Source: Pyrocephalus nanus (lineage: Eukaryota > Chordata > Aves > Passeriformes > Tyrannidae). Taken from it: a stretch of DNA of 64,000 bases. The DNA lies in assembly GCA_038380795.1 (NCBI GenBank), contig CM076264.1:8868001-8932000 (forward strand), read 5' to 3'. The position numbers and the translations under genes were made by a program. Position 1 is the first letter of the stretch; each line of letters starts with the position of its first letter. Below the pieces are notes generated by a model that was not told where the DNA came from, did no database searches, and saw nothing but the letters and a program-made list of their open reading frames with translations. This document shows, in pieces, positions 25,401-38,350 of this stretch.

Positions 25401-28400
25401 GAGCAGTTTTCAAAAAGATAAGTATGTCCTTTGCTAACTGATATAATTTATTTCTAAGAGTACTCCCTACACATCTCCTACACTGCTCTCTCCACAATTT
25501 TCTTTATATTAAATAACTCTTAACTAATTAATTTCTGTAGGTCATGTTACCTGGAGTTCTGATGGTCTTTGTTCTCCTTTGGACTTCCTCCAATTAGCAT
25601 ACATTGTACATCTATTTTAAGGTCTGAAAGGATGATGGACCTGATATCCTTTAGATTCTTGCCTGTATACTGACAGAACTATCTCATATTTTACCCAAAT
25701 ATTTTTTCCAGAATTGGAGTAGAAATAGGAATTGAGATGATATTTCCCTCAATATTTTTATGACTTTAACTTTCAAAAAATACCATTTGATTTTCTATAT
25801 CAGTGTGTGTTTCACCTTATATGAAAATATTCTCTTTGCCAGTAAATTCAGTTTATATTCATGTATGTGTTTCCTAACTACGTGGGATTAAAAATAAAGC
25901 TTTATGATGTCAATAGGTTTTAAAAATTGAGTGAGGACTCTGTGTTATGTTTATACAATACTACTGATTTAACCATGGAGGACTGAATGCCAAATAAAAA
26001 TAGAAGGTATAGAGATTTAGTAATTTTGCAGAGCACAAGGAGAAATAAAGTATGCATAATATTAAAGCTTGTGAAGAGTGAAAGTGTGCTAAACATAGAA
26101 TTTTCTTTACAGTTATGGACATGTTCCCTGAAGTAAACCTTACAGAAACCATTCCAACTTCTGTTACTGTGTTGAAAGTAATAGAAAAGGAATGACAGAA
26201 CTAAACCAGCTGAAGTGTGGGCAGTCTTTCACTGTCTGTCCTTTGTCACTGGGGCGTTATGTAAATGTCCTCCTGCCAAGAGGTTTCTCTCTGCTCTAGT
26301 ATTAGATGTTAGCAATTTCAGAGGTCTCAATGGGTCACTAAAATTTGATGTAGTAGACTTGAATGCACACAGCAGAAACTGAAGAGATGCACACACATGC
26401 TACCACAGGTCCTGATCAGAACACTGCATCAAAATCATGCCCCAGTGTCACACTCAGACTGACTGAAATATAAATAAAGTCTAAAAGAATTGCTGAGTGC
26501 AGCAGAGCATCAATGTAAAATGGGAAACAAAAAGACCACAGAATAGTCATGTAGTTATATATTAGATATATGCAAAACTATCAGTCTTATACATGAGAAA
26601 TAGTTATGTAGCTCAACATAAGGTATGAAGACTGTTGTAGAGAAGTTTCTGCAATAAACTTTTAATAAGAAATTCTACACATGATTAATAAGAAATTGTC
26701 AGTCCTCACCATTTTATGAAACATGAAAATAAAGTGTTATAACTTTGCTAAAATTGAGCAACTTTAAAAGAATGCTTTGTAGGAAAAAAGTTATTTCTGA
26801 GGGAGAAGCCTCCTCTGAAAGGGGATCAAGCAGGAAATAAGGAGTGTGATGTTGGGGGCCTCTAGAGAAATGCTCTTGACCTCACAGTAAAAGCATCTCT
26901 ATTTTTTTCCACAAGGGGAGAGAAAAGTAGACTAAAGTCAATAAAAGTTCACATCTAAACTGAGAAGTTAAGAGGTAGAAGCCAAGTATTCTTCTGTTCT
27001 TGTCCTCAGCTGCAGCTGAGGACCAAAGCCCTTGGGGAAAAAAACATGTTGCTGGATTGAATGATCCTGCCCAAATAAAACCTATTCAGACAATATGAAC
27101 ATTAATTTTAGTGCACATTAAAGCCTCAGTTTTGCTGCCTAATTCTGTTCCCAGGAACCTAAATTGAAGTTGCCTTAACTTTATTTAAGTGGCCATAAGG
27201 CTGCACAGGGAAGCATGCACGACAAGTGAATCTGCTCTAGGGTTCATCTTACATATTTTTTTTCCACCTTCCTTTTTTATTAGAAATATTTAGCCTCGTA
27301 ATAAAACCTGAGCTAAATAGTGCTGAAGTCTTCAACAACAGCCTGAGGGAAAATAATTACAATTCTCACCTTTTCTCTGTGCTTTGTATATACAAAGTTA
27401 CAGCACAAGATATCACCAAATTGCTATCCTTCAGGGATTATTTTTCTTATTTCCTATGTGGATGATATTTTTCCCTGCTAACTATAAATCAACAGGACCT
27501 TTCCCTTTTTGCACTTCCTTTAGCTTTTGCTAATCAAATCTATTTATGAAATCAGTGTAACAGAATTGACACAGCAACTGTGAGGAAATAGATTTATGGC
27601 CTCCCAGCTTCTGCAAACCAGAAAAAAAGATGAATTCAGAGTGATACATATACTACTCAATAATAACAATATTAACAAACTGGTCACTTGGGGGAGGAAA
27701 ATGGATCAGAAAGGTGGAAAATAATTTGAATAATTTAAAAAAAATACACTTGTAAAATTTGACTGAGGATGAAGGTGTGTTTATTAGATGTTGAGTCATT
27801 CACCTTTCCATGTCCCTACAGTTAAAACACGATCATCACTTTGCAAACCAAAAAATCTAACGATGGAACATTACTTTTGATACTGATACCATGGAAAAAA
27901 AAAGGGAGGAACATAAATATTCAGAAGCTTTTCTTGGAGGGGTTTGGGTAAGTAAAGAGGTAATCACATCTTATGACTTACAATAGTATTTTTCCTAAAC
28001 ATGACACACAAGGTTTTAAAAAAAATAATAGTCTACATAAGCAACAGTTAGACAAGTTGTAAAAACTTAAAATAATGGAAAAAAAATCCACCCTGGATCT
28101 ATTTTCTACTTGCCTTTTTTTTATTGTATAATAAGTACAAAGCTAAGTATATGCTTGTCTTTCTATAGAGAACATAATGTTTTTGGCACAAGATTTTAAT
28201 CCACAAAAATGGAAAAAAAATTTAGCTGTCAGAATCTTAGAAGAGTATTTTCTTTCAGGAATAAAAGGCTTTAGTTTGGGGTTCATTTTTGGCATTACAT
28301 TCTAGAGTAGTAAAAGTTCACAGGCAAATGGTATTTATTTTTGGACTCATAAATATAAAAATGAGAAAGCTTTCAAATTCTAAAAATCAATAACTGCTTT

Positions 28401-28537
28401 TCTTTCTAAAAGACATAGAATTATTAAGCTGCCTGACAGAAATTATTATACTAGATGTATATAATGTATTGAATACAGAAGTGGGAGTTGAAAATGAAAA
28501 TTTGTAGTCTGATCAGCAGCAGCTCGAGTCAGCCTTG
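22463..28537. other. Non-coding AT-rich sequence
   Basis: No gene or RNA recognised. It contains a T-rich tract (25277-25327), a 16-bp perfect palindrome CTTTGTATATACAAAG at 27382-27397, and a 9-bp inverted repeat ATTATTCCA/TGGAATAAT at 24983-24991 and 25012-25020. Bases 25045-25075 faintly resemble the end of a CR1 (TAGAATCAAATAGGTTGGAA), but the downstream pattern is lost. Open frames are below 77 codons and look random. Confidence 0.55.
25277..25327 (+). repeat. T-rich tract
   Basis: A run of T interrupted by a few C and A bases, ending in 19 consecutive T. This is simple sequence. Confidence 0.85.
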
Positions 28538-28702
28538 GCTTGGGCCATCCAAGTAATTAAAATCTTTAGGGGTGGAGATACCACAGCTCATCTGGGTAAT
28601 TCCCTCCTGTGCTGCCCTATCCACCAAGTCTACAGAACAGAGAAGAATTCTTGTAACATGATATAGAACTTCCCATGCTTGTACTGCAACCATTACATCA
28701 TT
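28538..28702 (-). mobile_element. Old CR1 LINE fragment
   Basis: Diverged CR1 read on the minus strand. The plus strand contains GGGCCATCCAAGTAATTAAA, GGTGGAGATACCACAGCTCA, CTGGGTAATTCCCTCCTGTG, GAACTTCCCATGCTTGTACT and CAACCATTACATCATT. These follow the order of the CR1 ORF2 tail (matching the family's GGGATGGAGACTCCACAGCC, CTGGGCAACC and CCCATTACC words). The very 3' end is missing. Divergence is high, so this is one of the older copies in the window. Confidence 0.72.
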
Positions 28703-29330
28703 AGCAAGTAAAATTTGATGTTAGCAATGAAGAGACACATAAAAAGGCAAATAGTATTGAATGAAGAGGCATGACAGATTTTGAAAATTTTCTGTGGAGG
28801 TAAAAAATGTATATGTTGCCAGGCAACTTAGAGACTCCTGTGTGAAAAACAGTTACTGTGCTCACTAACACTGTAATCAAGTGAATAAGAATTAAGCACT
28901 TCTTCCCAGAAATCATCAGAAAAGAAAATATTTGTGTTCTCTTTTTATGGGCTTAAGGAAATTTCAAAACTGATTGATTGTTATTGCAAGGGTCCAGCCA
29001 TCATTAAAATGAAAGAGACACCTCCAGGTTAATGCATGTCAGACTTAAGCAAACTCTTACTATATAAAGTTCCCAAATTAGAAAATGAAAATGAAATTAG
29101 AAAAAAATTAAATTAGCAGAGAGAAATGAAGTAGAAGATGTATTGATAGACCAATGGCAGCCCCTCTATTTTTATTTTTCATGCACTTTAAAAGGACAAA
29201 TATTAAAATTCCACTGCAGATTTTCCTAATTGATTTTGGAAGAACCTCTATTGCTGACATTATTATATAACCTCTATTCAATAAGACGGTGGCAATCTAT
29301 TGTTGCAGTATTTTGTGAATATTTTTCTTT
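28703..29330. other. Non-coding AT-rich sequence
   Basis: Nothing recognised beyond ordinary unique sequence. Confidence 0.55.
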
Positions 29331-29430
29331 GGATTTTGTGTTTTGTTTTTTGTTTGTTTGGTTTTGGGTCTGTTTTGGGTGTGGTTTTTTTTTGTTTTGG
29401 GCTTTGTTTGGGGTTCTTTTTTGGTGGAGT
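29331..29430 (+). repeat. T/G-rich low-complexity tract with G-runs
   Basis: About 100 bases made almost only of T and G on the plus strand. G-runs of three or more lie at 29366-29368, 29377-29379, 29399-29401 and 29410-29413. The frames over it are rich in Phe, Gly and Trp (plus) or Lys, Thr and Asn (minus), purely from composition. The loops between G-runs are 8 to 19 bases, so a G-quadruplex would be weak. Confidence 0.75.
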
Positions 29431-29798
29431 TTACATTAAGATACAGTTTAGTGGACAATCCTTTGTGATGGTATCTCAAAATGTAAAAAATTTAAAGAAA
29501 AGCTGAATCTATGCCTTTTTTATTGACTTGATAACCACCAACGAGACATTTTTAGACAATTTATGTAGGGCAAAGGAAGTCTGCACAATCATCTAGTAGT
29601 AAACTACAAAAATTATTTCTCCTCCTCCTCCTAATGACTGGAGGTGCCTAGGAGTGTTTTTTGATGTCCCTTTTGGTTTCTCACAGTGGTAGATGTAATT
29701 GGAAATTTATTGTGGAATATATTACTAGTTAAAGCAGAGAGATAATGCTCCTCAAATGCATCTGTTGTTTAGCTTTAAACTCTCTTTTTTTGATACAG

Positions 29799-29925
29799 AG
29801 TGGAATGACACCAGACCCTTGGAGCTCATGGATTTGAAAAATGAAAATACTATGGCAGCAGTTGCTTTCACTGCAGATATGTGGAGAGGGAATGGCCACA
29901 AGCCAGAATTTATCTTCAATTGCAG
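29799..29925 (+). other. Weak candidate exon
   Basis: A T-rich stretch ending TGATACAG precedes an open block of 127 bases that ends TTGCAG followed by GTCAAT. The block is open in one frame, with residues such as EWNDTRPLELMDLKNENTM, more balanced than the surrounding junk frames. The donor is poor (GTCAAT) and no protein family was recognised. Confidence 0.12.
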
Positions 29926-30334
29926 GTCAATGAAGTTATAAAAAATTTACTATAGTTTTGTTCTGTATGCAAAGTGTATGACTTTAGAATGTGTCCTAAA
30001 TATGACATTTAGAGGGTCAGAAAAGGATATAGCTGAACGGGTCATGTTCAGCTCCAAACTGAAGCTTTCCTAGCAAAAAGATATTACTGAGGAGAGTGAT
30101 TATTCACTAATCAATGAAGTGCACAGAACACATTGCAGTTCTTCAGCACTTAGGAAAAAACTTATGAATGGATGTTGAAAGAAAGGAATAGGTTGATCAG
30201 AATATATTCAAAATACATAATGGCAAAAAAATTACCAGGTTATAAGTAATGCTGAATATATTCACCTTAGCCTGCTAATTTTTCTAAATTTTACCAATAG
30301 CTGTACAAATAAATTGCCTGAGAAATATTTACTC

Positions 30335-30351
30335 TTTTTTTTTTTTTTTTT
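30335..30351 (+). repeat. Poly(T) tract, 17 bases
   Basis: Mononucleotide run; on the minus strand it is poly(A). No retroposed gene was recognised beside it. Confidence 0.85.
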
Positions 30352-33300
30352 AATTTTAAAATACATTCAAATTAAACAAACTGCAACAGACCACACAGAA
30401 AGTCTATTTCATTGCAAACAATGAAAAGATGAAAATTAAATATTTGGGGTACAAGACACAGGTCAACACTCTAGGAAAAATGCTCTCATGGAAATTATGA
30501 TTACTACTGCAAAACTAAACTGTGAACTGTCTACATATACACATGGAGCGTTAGTTTGAGAGGCAACTCTGGAATCACAGGAGGAACTTCTGGAATTTAG
30601 CAGTGAGTGCTGCAAAGCCTAAGCTACAGGTGGTTTTTCATCAGTTGAAATATGGAACACTGACCACCCTCTTATATGATTGCATGATGTCACCTTCCCT
30701 TTTGGCAGAAGAGATCAGTTGCCATCCTGAAGCTGCAAAAACACGAGACTGTTTTGGTGTACCTTACCATGCTAAATTCTCTAAATAACTTCAATATTTG
30801 GCGTAAATAAACAACTGTTCAATTCTAACCATACATTTGTGTTCTATGAATTCATAGAAGCCAACATGCTAAATTGTGCTTTCTGTCTATCAGATATCCT
30901 CATCTGGCATGCTAAACCCTATGTTATTACATGCTATTTATCAATCATGGTCTGGTTAAAAATACTCTTAAAAGTCCAAAGTATTTCTGGCAGTTTTGAG
31001 AAGAAACAGTTTCCAAAGAAGTGTGCAAGAAGGTTTGTTTTTACATACAAAAAAATATTTGGTAATGCAGGTGGGGGTCTTTTTAATGTAGCTTCAAGAT
31101 GGAATGAAAAAGGGCCAGTGAGCCTATTTCCTTTCAATTTACATTCAAAGCCTAGAGAAATATTTCATCCACGTTCAGAGAAACAAACGCCATCTTCTAA
31201 TCTCTCAAAAGTGGTCAACACCTTTGCAGAACTGATTGGTGAAGTTGGAAGACATCTGCTTATCCTCCAATGTCTCACCATCAGCAGCAGCTTCACAACA
31301 TCTGTTTTGCTCTTTTGCCTTTGATCTCTTCTCATATCTTTGCCTATTTTAAATCCCCAGGGGAATGGTGTTTTAAGTCTAACCATCTGCTACTTAGCCA
31401 TTAAAAATGAATACAAATAAATATTAAAAGTTGGCTAAAAGGACTGTGTATGTTCACTGGTTTTAAAAGAGTATTTAAAAAAAAAATAAATACTATGAAG
31501 TGGAATGAGTAAAAAAATCACTAAACCTTATTTTAATGGTATTAAACCCCTTGTTAAACAGTTTAAGCACATGTATTTAAAGTCTATACCCTTCAAAGTT
31601 AAAATTAAACACACAATTAAGGTCTGTATCCATAAAGTCATACAAATCTCTAAATCCTGTTGTCTATAAATAAACATCCAAATGTGCAATGCTTAATTAT
31701 CTCAACTTGTGTCACTATATATTAGTCTGACTCCAGATCTCATTCTGTCTTTTCTCTTTGAATAATAAGAAAGCTACTCTCAGAAGTCTGAGAAAGGTAG
31801 TTATAGGTTGTCAAGTCACTTAATTTTCTCTCAGAAAAAAATGAAATAGATCAATTTTTTTGTACAAAACATATTTTCCAGACTGAATCATTCATGTAGC
31901 TCTTTTCATTTGAAAATCTCCTTTGCTTCATGATGTATGGACACCACTAGATACAATATTCTTAATAATTATATCACAAAGCTGTGCTCAGGTATATTTT
32001 CATTTTCTGCCACAATTTATGCATTATTTTTGCTGTTATATTCTTCCTGCTTTGAAAATCCCTCCTTTTTGGATATCTTTGCTTGACTTTAAACTTTTAA
32101 TCATAAATGTCAATCAAAATTAAAATTTCCCAACTCATAAGCGCTAGTTTGACAATGATTTTTCTGTATTTTACTGACAACAATCTGTACCATGATTTCT
32201 CTTTTTTATTTTACAGCTTTTCTTATTTCCTCTTTTAATTGGTATGTTGTGCTCTTTTAACCAACAGCAGTGGGACTGTTTGGAGAGATCAGATAAAGGC
32301 CTGTTTACCATAATGATATTTAGGAATAATCAGAATGCATATTTTGGCATAATCTCAAAAAAATTATATATTACATGTTGATGAGCCCAATGTGAAGAGA
32401 GCTAAATGTGTACTGCACTTTCTCAGGTTTGGGATCTTTATTGTTTATAGATTATTTAATGACTTAGTGATCACCATGAACAATGCAGTAGTTTAGTAAA
32501 TCATCTTTTCACATGGAAAGAATTTCTTTGGTATATTTATCCCATACATGCACAGGAAAACAGTAACTACAATGCACAATTCCATATTAGCTTTGTATAA
32601 TTGTTACATGATTAAAATGCACTAAGATCTTACAGTTTTAATACACTTCCTTCTCTATTTATCTTTTTTTCTTTTTTGAAACACATCTAGGTTTATTAAA
32701 AAATTTAATAGCCAGTACCAATAATTTTTCAATTTTAAATAAAGCACTCACAAATTAATGCATATAACTTCAATGTACCTCATTAATTTTGCCAATATTA
32801 CTCAAAATTTAATTGGCATAAAGACATTGGAAAATCTTTTCATTGACAAACTGCTGACAGAAAATTTTTTCAGCTTGTTTCTGAAATAATGGTAATGGTC
32901 AGTTAACTGATGGTTCACCCTCTATAACCCTGAGTTTTTCATTGCCCTGGTACAACTGATGTTATTGCTCTTAAATGTATCTCATTACAATGTTTGTATT
33001 ATTAGTTTAAATTGTTTCTATTCTACATTATATTTCAGCTCTCTATATTCAAGCAAAGCTAAACCCCATATTTGTATGCAATATTTAAACTATTTCAAGA
33101 CAATTTCATATAAGAATATATTATCAGAGTGCAAAGAAATATTCACTGAAGAAAGTGATTACTATCAATCATAAATATTGCAGTCCTTTACTTGGAAACT
33201 ACGATTTGTCACTATGTAAAAATAATCGTCTTCCTCTCCATCCATCCCTCTGTCTTCAGGCATTTTTACACTGCACTGAATTATCAACTAGTAGATATCA

Positions 33301-34142
33301 AGACTATTTTGTTGTGTTTAGCTTTTATGTGTTGGCAGTCTGTTTTTTACAGCTTTTTAAACAGATGGTTTTATATCAGTAAAGCTTAACAAGACACAGA
33401 GCAAACAGAAATAAAACCCTCACTAGCAATATTGCTTTTCATTGCCCAGTTGCTGCCAACTAAGATATATTGAACCTATCTCTCATTAAAAAGCCAACAA
33501 AAAGATGCAGTTTCACAATTCCTAAGTGTATACTTATCAATTTACAAGACTACAAATTCTGGGAGTGAGTTTGCAAACTGTGTAGTTATAGATTTCAATC
33601 ATGAACATATACTGTAAGAATTAATAGAAAAGTGACTATTGGCAGGATCTGCTGCCAGATTTGACTTCTGCTACTTTGTGAATACCAATGGGAATTTTAG
33701 CTCATGAGATTTCACAGACCCTGATTTTTTTTTTTTTAGGCTATTACAGCAGAATGCAGAGGACACATTATGTGTGCATTCTGTGATGTGGTTGGGACCA
33801 ACTGACTGAATTGACTGACAATTCCCTCTCTATTTGTAACTCCAGAAGCAGTACTAGGAAATAATTACTATTATGTTTTTATTTTCTTGGTTTAGTTCCT
33901 TAAAGAAATAGTTGTGGGTAATGCTTAAAATGCAGTCATACAACTAAAAAGATGCATTGCACTTCTCAGAATAGTCTAATACATCACACCATCCTCTGGA
34001 TTAGAATCTCTTCACAGTAACAGATACTTTGTCTGACTCCGAAGGTCCAGATGATAATAGTTCAGCAACTGTATTGAAAACCTACTTGTTTGGGGTTTTT
34101 TTTATGTCATTCCACTCAGATAATGAAAGAATAATTCAGAAC

Positions 34143-34158
34143 AAAAAAAAAAAAAAAA
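34143..34158 (+). repeat. Poly(A) tract, 16 bases
   Basis: Mononucleotide run with no associated element recognised. Confidence 0.85.
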
Positions 34159-34715
34159 GAAATTGAAAAATATTAGTCCAATATTTTATAAAGATTATTA
34201 AGCACCAATGGGGAAAAAACCATATTTACACAAGATTATATAATATCAAATAGTACTGAGATAAAGGAGTGGATCCTTCACTTCTATGGTTTCACAAAAT
34301 TGTAATTCATGTTAAAACAGATGTTCTGTTCAGACTATAAGTGACTAAAAATATGTATTAGCATGTACTGATTTGCAGAGGTGAGATAGAATGATGAGCA
34401 TATATATTGTAGCAGAGCTCAGACTCAAAAATTTGTGTACAGAAGTTTTGTTACCTGATAAAGAATCTGCCTCTGAACTCAACAGTAAAACTTTGCAAAT
34501 TATTCCTTATATCTCTTTGAAGATCACCTTGAAAGTCTTGGGGACTTTGTGAAATATTTCCCAAGTTCTAAACATAGCTACCAGTCAACAGTCACATACT
34601 TGCATATGACACAGATATAACTAAAAAAAAATCCTCATAAATCTCAGTGGAGTTACTCCAGATTTACACTAGCATCCCTGAGATACACAGAAGTTTGCAT
34701 CTTTTCCTAAGTCTT

Positions 34716-34748
34716 AAAAAAAAAAAAAAAAAAGAAGGAAGGAAGGAG
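34716..34748 (+). repeat. Poly(A) followed by (GAAG)n
   Basis: Eighteen A bases run into GAAGGAAGGAAGGAG, a compound purine microsatellite. Confidence 0.85.
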
Positions 34749-35059
34749 AACTTTGAACATCAAAGACTTAATTTGCAGCCTCTAATTTCAGAATTGTTCA
34801 GGGAAATCAGATGATCTAGTCACAATACTGCAGAGAGGGAAAACACAGATATTCGGGGGCCCATTACCTGACATACAGGGAAGCTATTCCTGTACTCTTC
34901 GTGTGCCGTGCCAATGAGTGTCTGAACAATGCAAGGGACCTTGAGAAGTAGGCCAGTTTCTCCACACACAGAGAGTTAGCGAAGCTTTAACTAGCACAGC
35001 ATTTCATTCAAGAAGTCAGCTTCAAAACTTCATTTAAAATTATCAGGGGCACATTATCT

Positions 35060-35215
35060 GGGAACACAAGAAGAAGCAATTATTGGTTTAATTAGCCTGC
35101 ATTCACCACGTTGTGCTCCTTCTCTTTGTTGGATTGCCAGGCAATTTTGTAAAATCATTAAGCAAGGGAACTATAATTCCACGATGACCTAATCTGCAGC
35201 TCCATCCTATCACAC
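35060..35215. promoter_or_regulatory. Candidate conserved non-coding element
   Basis: Non-repetitive stretch with GCAATTATTGGTTTAATTAG (two homeodomain cores and a SOX-like ATTG), then TCTCTTTGTTGG (SOX-like) and GCCAGGCAATTTTGTAA. Composition and motif packing resemble an enhancer. The inference is from sequence alone. Confidence 0.2.
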
Positions 35216-37744
35216 TGGAATATTTTAAAGTTATTTATGACTGTCCTCAATAAATGCTAAGTCCATTGGGCAAGAAACACTTTGAGTCCTCAAAATTCCA
35301 AATGGCTTCCCTTACTGAAAGGTTTTTGTTGTGTTCAGTCATCTGTTCTCTTCTATGCTTGAAAGAGAAGGTTTACTGTCAAAATAATTGTATGTTGCTA
35401 TGGAGATGTGCAGGGCACAATAAAATATATTTTTCTGTCCCAGGAAAAAAACCCCAAAAACTTATTTAATTTTCAACATAACCTTCAATACAATGGGCGT
35501 GAGGAGGGATTCAAAAGAGTAAAACAAACTCAAATTGTATTATATATATCTTTATCCTGAGAAGGAAATTGAGTAAATAAAGATATTTTTCTAGCTAATC
35601 TCTCATATTTTGACACTAGGAGAGATTTAAGAATGCAATTCATGGCATTTTACAATTTCTTCTTTCTTGCTTTCATCATCTTCATTGAGGTTTATGTTCT
35701 TTCACTGCATCTTTGGGGCAGGAGACTAGGAAAAAAGTTAGATTTATAAACTAACAATTTATTTCCATAGCTCTTAAGCAGTAATTTACAATAGTATCAC
35801 TGTCTCCAAAAATCATAAAGCTTCATCATAAAGCAACCAAGAAGAATGCATAGGAAACACTTGGAATAAATTAAAAAGTTGAAAATATCAGTTGATAACC
35901 ATATACTATTTGCCTAAATAAAATCTTTCACTAGGCTAAAACAAACTTGCATTAAAAAGCTGTAGTTTCTACACGTTTTGCTGAATAAAAAGAGAAAAAT
36001 TGATTAGGACAAAAGAAATAACATTTTTCATTCTAAAGGAACTTTTCTAAGAGTACAGCCTTATCTATTTTGTGAGTTAGATACATTAAAAATTCGATGC
36101 AAATATAAGAGTTATGTAAAATATACTACATAAAGGCAAAAGAATTTTTTTTAAGAAAAGCAAAGTTAAACCAGACAATTTTGCATTATGTAAATCAAAC
36201 AAACATAAATTTTACATCATTAAAAAACAGAAAAATTTGACCAGAATGTTTTACTTTACTTCTGCTCTCACCATGTTGGCCTGGAGCAAGTACATAGCCA
36301 TTAACTATACCACCTAATCCTGGTACAGCAAGAATATTATAATTTTAAGCAGTTTATGAACATCCAGAGGAACAAACTCCTGAAAAGCAGAAAGGAAAAG
36401 GGTATAGGTATATCTGAAACTTCATTATGGAATTATATAAACTTAAGAGGTCTGATTTGAGCTCATTAGGTAACACTTCCATTGTAGATAAATATAATGT
36501 CTTCATAAATGTGCTTAATGAATTAAATACAACCTACTCTCTCTGTTACATTTTACCTAGAGCACTTCAGCATATGAAAATGCATCAGTTTTTGGTTACA
36601 CTACACACTGAAACACTGAAAATGTGTTCTTTAATACTTGGTTCTTAGTAGTCTAATATTGCTTCATTTTAGCCTTGGAAATTAAATGAACATTTAGTTT
36701 AGACTCTCATAACAGTTTACATTTTAAAGTGATGTGCCACTATATAATGCAATCAAAGCAAACTACAGTCTATGAAATTCCCAATAAAACAACAACAAAA
36801 AGTGCTAACCACAGACCTCACCATTGCCAGAAAATAAGAGAAATGAGGCACTAAAGCAGTCAAATGCCATATAATAATCCTGGTCAGAACAAAAATTTAA
36901 AAGTGCTCATCTCTGACACTTATAGATGAAGAAAAACTATTAAGGTAATTACATATGGTTGGGCAGTTTTCTTATGCAGAATTCTAAGGCTGTTTAAATA
37001 CACTTGAAAGAAGCCAATTCTTTAAAAAGCTGTGCCACAGTGAAAGTGCAAGAGGAGATCAAGAGGATCTCTTGCAGCAGAATCAGAGGCAAGAGAGAGA
37101 AGTGGGAAAATGACAGAATTACATGAGTAATGCACAAATGTGGAGCAGATTAACTGCCAGCATTGCATAAAATACTGAGAAGGTTCTGGGAGAAGGACTG
37201 CAAACCAGTCCTCTCCATTGATACTGAAACCTTCCTTTTAAGACCTTTCAGACACCTGGCTTCTAATTTCATTGTCCTAACTCTTTCTTCCCAACAGCTA
37301 TGTCTATCTATATTATATTGGATGGGCATGTTAAGTTCAACCTTAAGTTTACCCACTCAAGTAGCTTATTTGCTTTTTGATCAGTTCAGTTGTCCCCGCA
37401 CTGCAATTTGGCAGACTTGGACTTGAACTCTCAAACTATTTCGCTCTTTTTGTTATTTTGCCATGCCAAACCACATCATGTGTATCTCAGGTGACTTTTT
37501 GCACAATGCCCATACACTAACATCTTTTTTTTTATCTTGACAAAGCGTCTGTGACAAACAGTAGCCTAAATCAGGTGACCTACACTTGCTTATGGAGAGT
37601 TGGGTGATCCAACTTTTATCCCAGTTGTCATGGGATTGTGTACTCCTCACAGGTACAAGGACATTTGCATTTATCCCGGACAGTGGAGAACGTTGCTTAT
37701 TATAATCTGATTTCTTAACATCTTATTGCCTACATTACTTCCAG

Positions 37745-37765
37745 AGGAAAGAATAACATCCCCAG
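37745..37765 (+). other. Candidate 21-nt microexon
   Basis: The acceptor side reads ACATTACTTCCAG, with a branch-point-like TTCTTAAC about 30 bases upstream. The block is purine-rich (AGGAAAGAATAAC), contains an in-frame TAA in one frame, and ends CCCCAG before GTAAGAA. The donor is strong; the pyrimidine tract is weak. At 21 nt it would keep frame if spliced in. Chance is the default explanation. Confidence 0.1.
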
Positions 37766-37989
37766 GTAAGAACTTACTGTCTCATACCCTCAAATCAATG
37801 GGGTTGGCTTTTTCCCCATGAGTAGCTTTCAGTGATGGCCCAGACATGTACCACTCCAAGGACTTATTTTAGTGCCAATGGGTTAGCAATTATCTTTTGA
37901 AGCTCAGCCACTCTTGACGCCCGTCAGGCCCAGAAAATCAGTTTGCTCTGAGCAGGTACACCAAGGAGGCTGTGGCAGATTTGAATTCT

Positions 37990-38350
37990 CAATGTTGTGT
38001 TTAAGGCTGCATTTGACTGTGATGTGAGGAAGCCAATGAAAGCTGATGTCACAGTCAGGCATACACCAGCCTTTAATTTTCAATCATTTAAATAGTACAA
38101 AGACAATTCTTAACATTAAAATCAGTAACCTGATTTTTTTAAAAAAGAAATATTTGCCACGGTGAAAGAAGACTGAATTAAGGATTTAAATTGACTGCTT
38201 GCACAGATGACTTTTAGATAAAGTGTTCTAAGAAGCGTATTATTTCCATGCATGGCAATTTCCATGTGAAATTTCCATTAGTGATAATGGCAGTGGCACG
38301 TATAAATCTCCAGTTCCCTTTAACATTAATTGCAGTCATCTGTGTAAGTA
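37990..38350. promoter_or_regulatory. Candidate conserved non-coding element
   Basis: Contains three copies of ATTTCCAT within about 35 bases (near 38242, 38258 and 38271) and the palindrome CCATGCATGG at 38246-38255. Also present are CCTTTAATTTTCAATCATTT and GGCAGTGGCACGTATAAATC followed by CATTAATTGCAGTC. It is non-repetitive and evenly composed. Function was not tested. Confidence 0.22.

Larger units (their letters stand above)
29431..37744. other. Non-coding AT-rich sequence
   Basis: No gene established. The 161-codon plus frame at 30839-31324 is the longest in the window. It has no signal peptide, repeats or family motif that I recognise, starts inside AT-rich sequence and has no donor or polyadenylation context, so I treat it as chance. 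Poly(T) lies at 30335-30351 and poly(A) at 34143-34158 and 34716-34733. An exon-like block is noted at 29799-29925 and a candidate element at 35060-35215. Confidence 0.55.

Noticed and set aside
27382..27397. 16-bp palindrome CTTTGTATATACAAAG as a binding site
   Set aside because: AT-rich palindromes of this size are expected occasionally, and nothing around it suggests an operator or element end.
29297..29479. Minus-strand frame rich in Lys, Thr, Pro and Asn
   Set aside because: It is produced by the T/G-rich simple sequence on the other strand and is not a real basic protein.
30839..31324. 161-codon plus-strand open frame, the longest outside the CR1
   Set aside because: No recognised domain, AT-driven composition, and no supporting promoter, splice or polyadenylation context. 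A few frames of this size are expected by chance in 64 kb.
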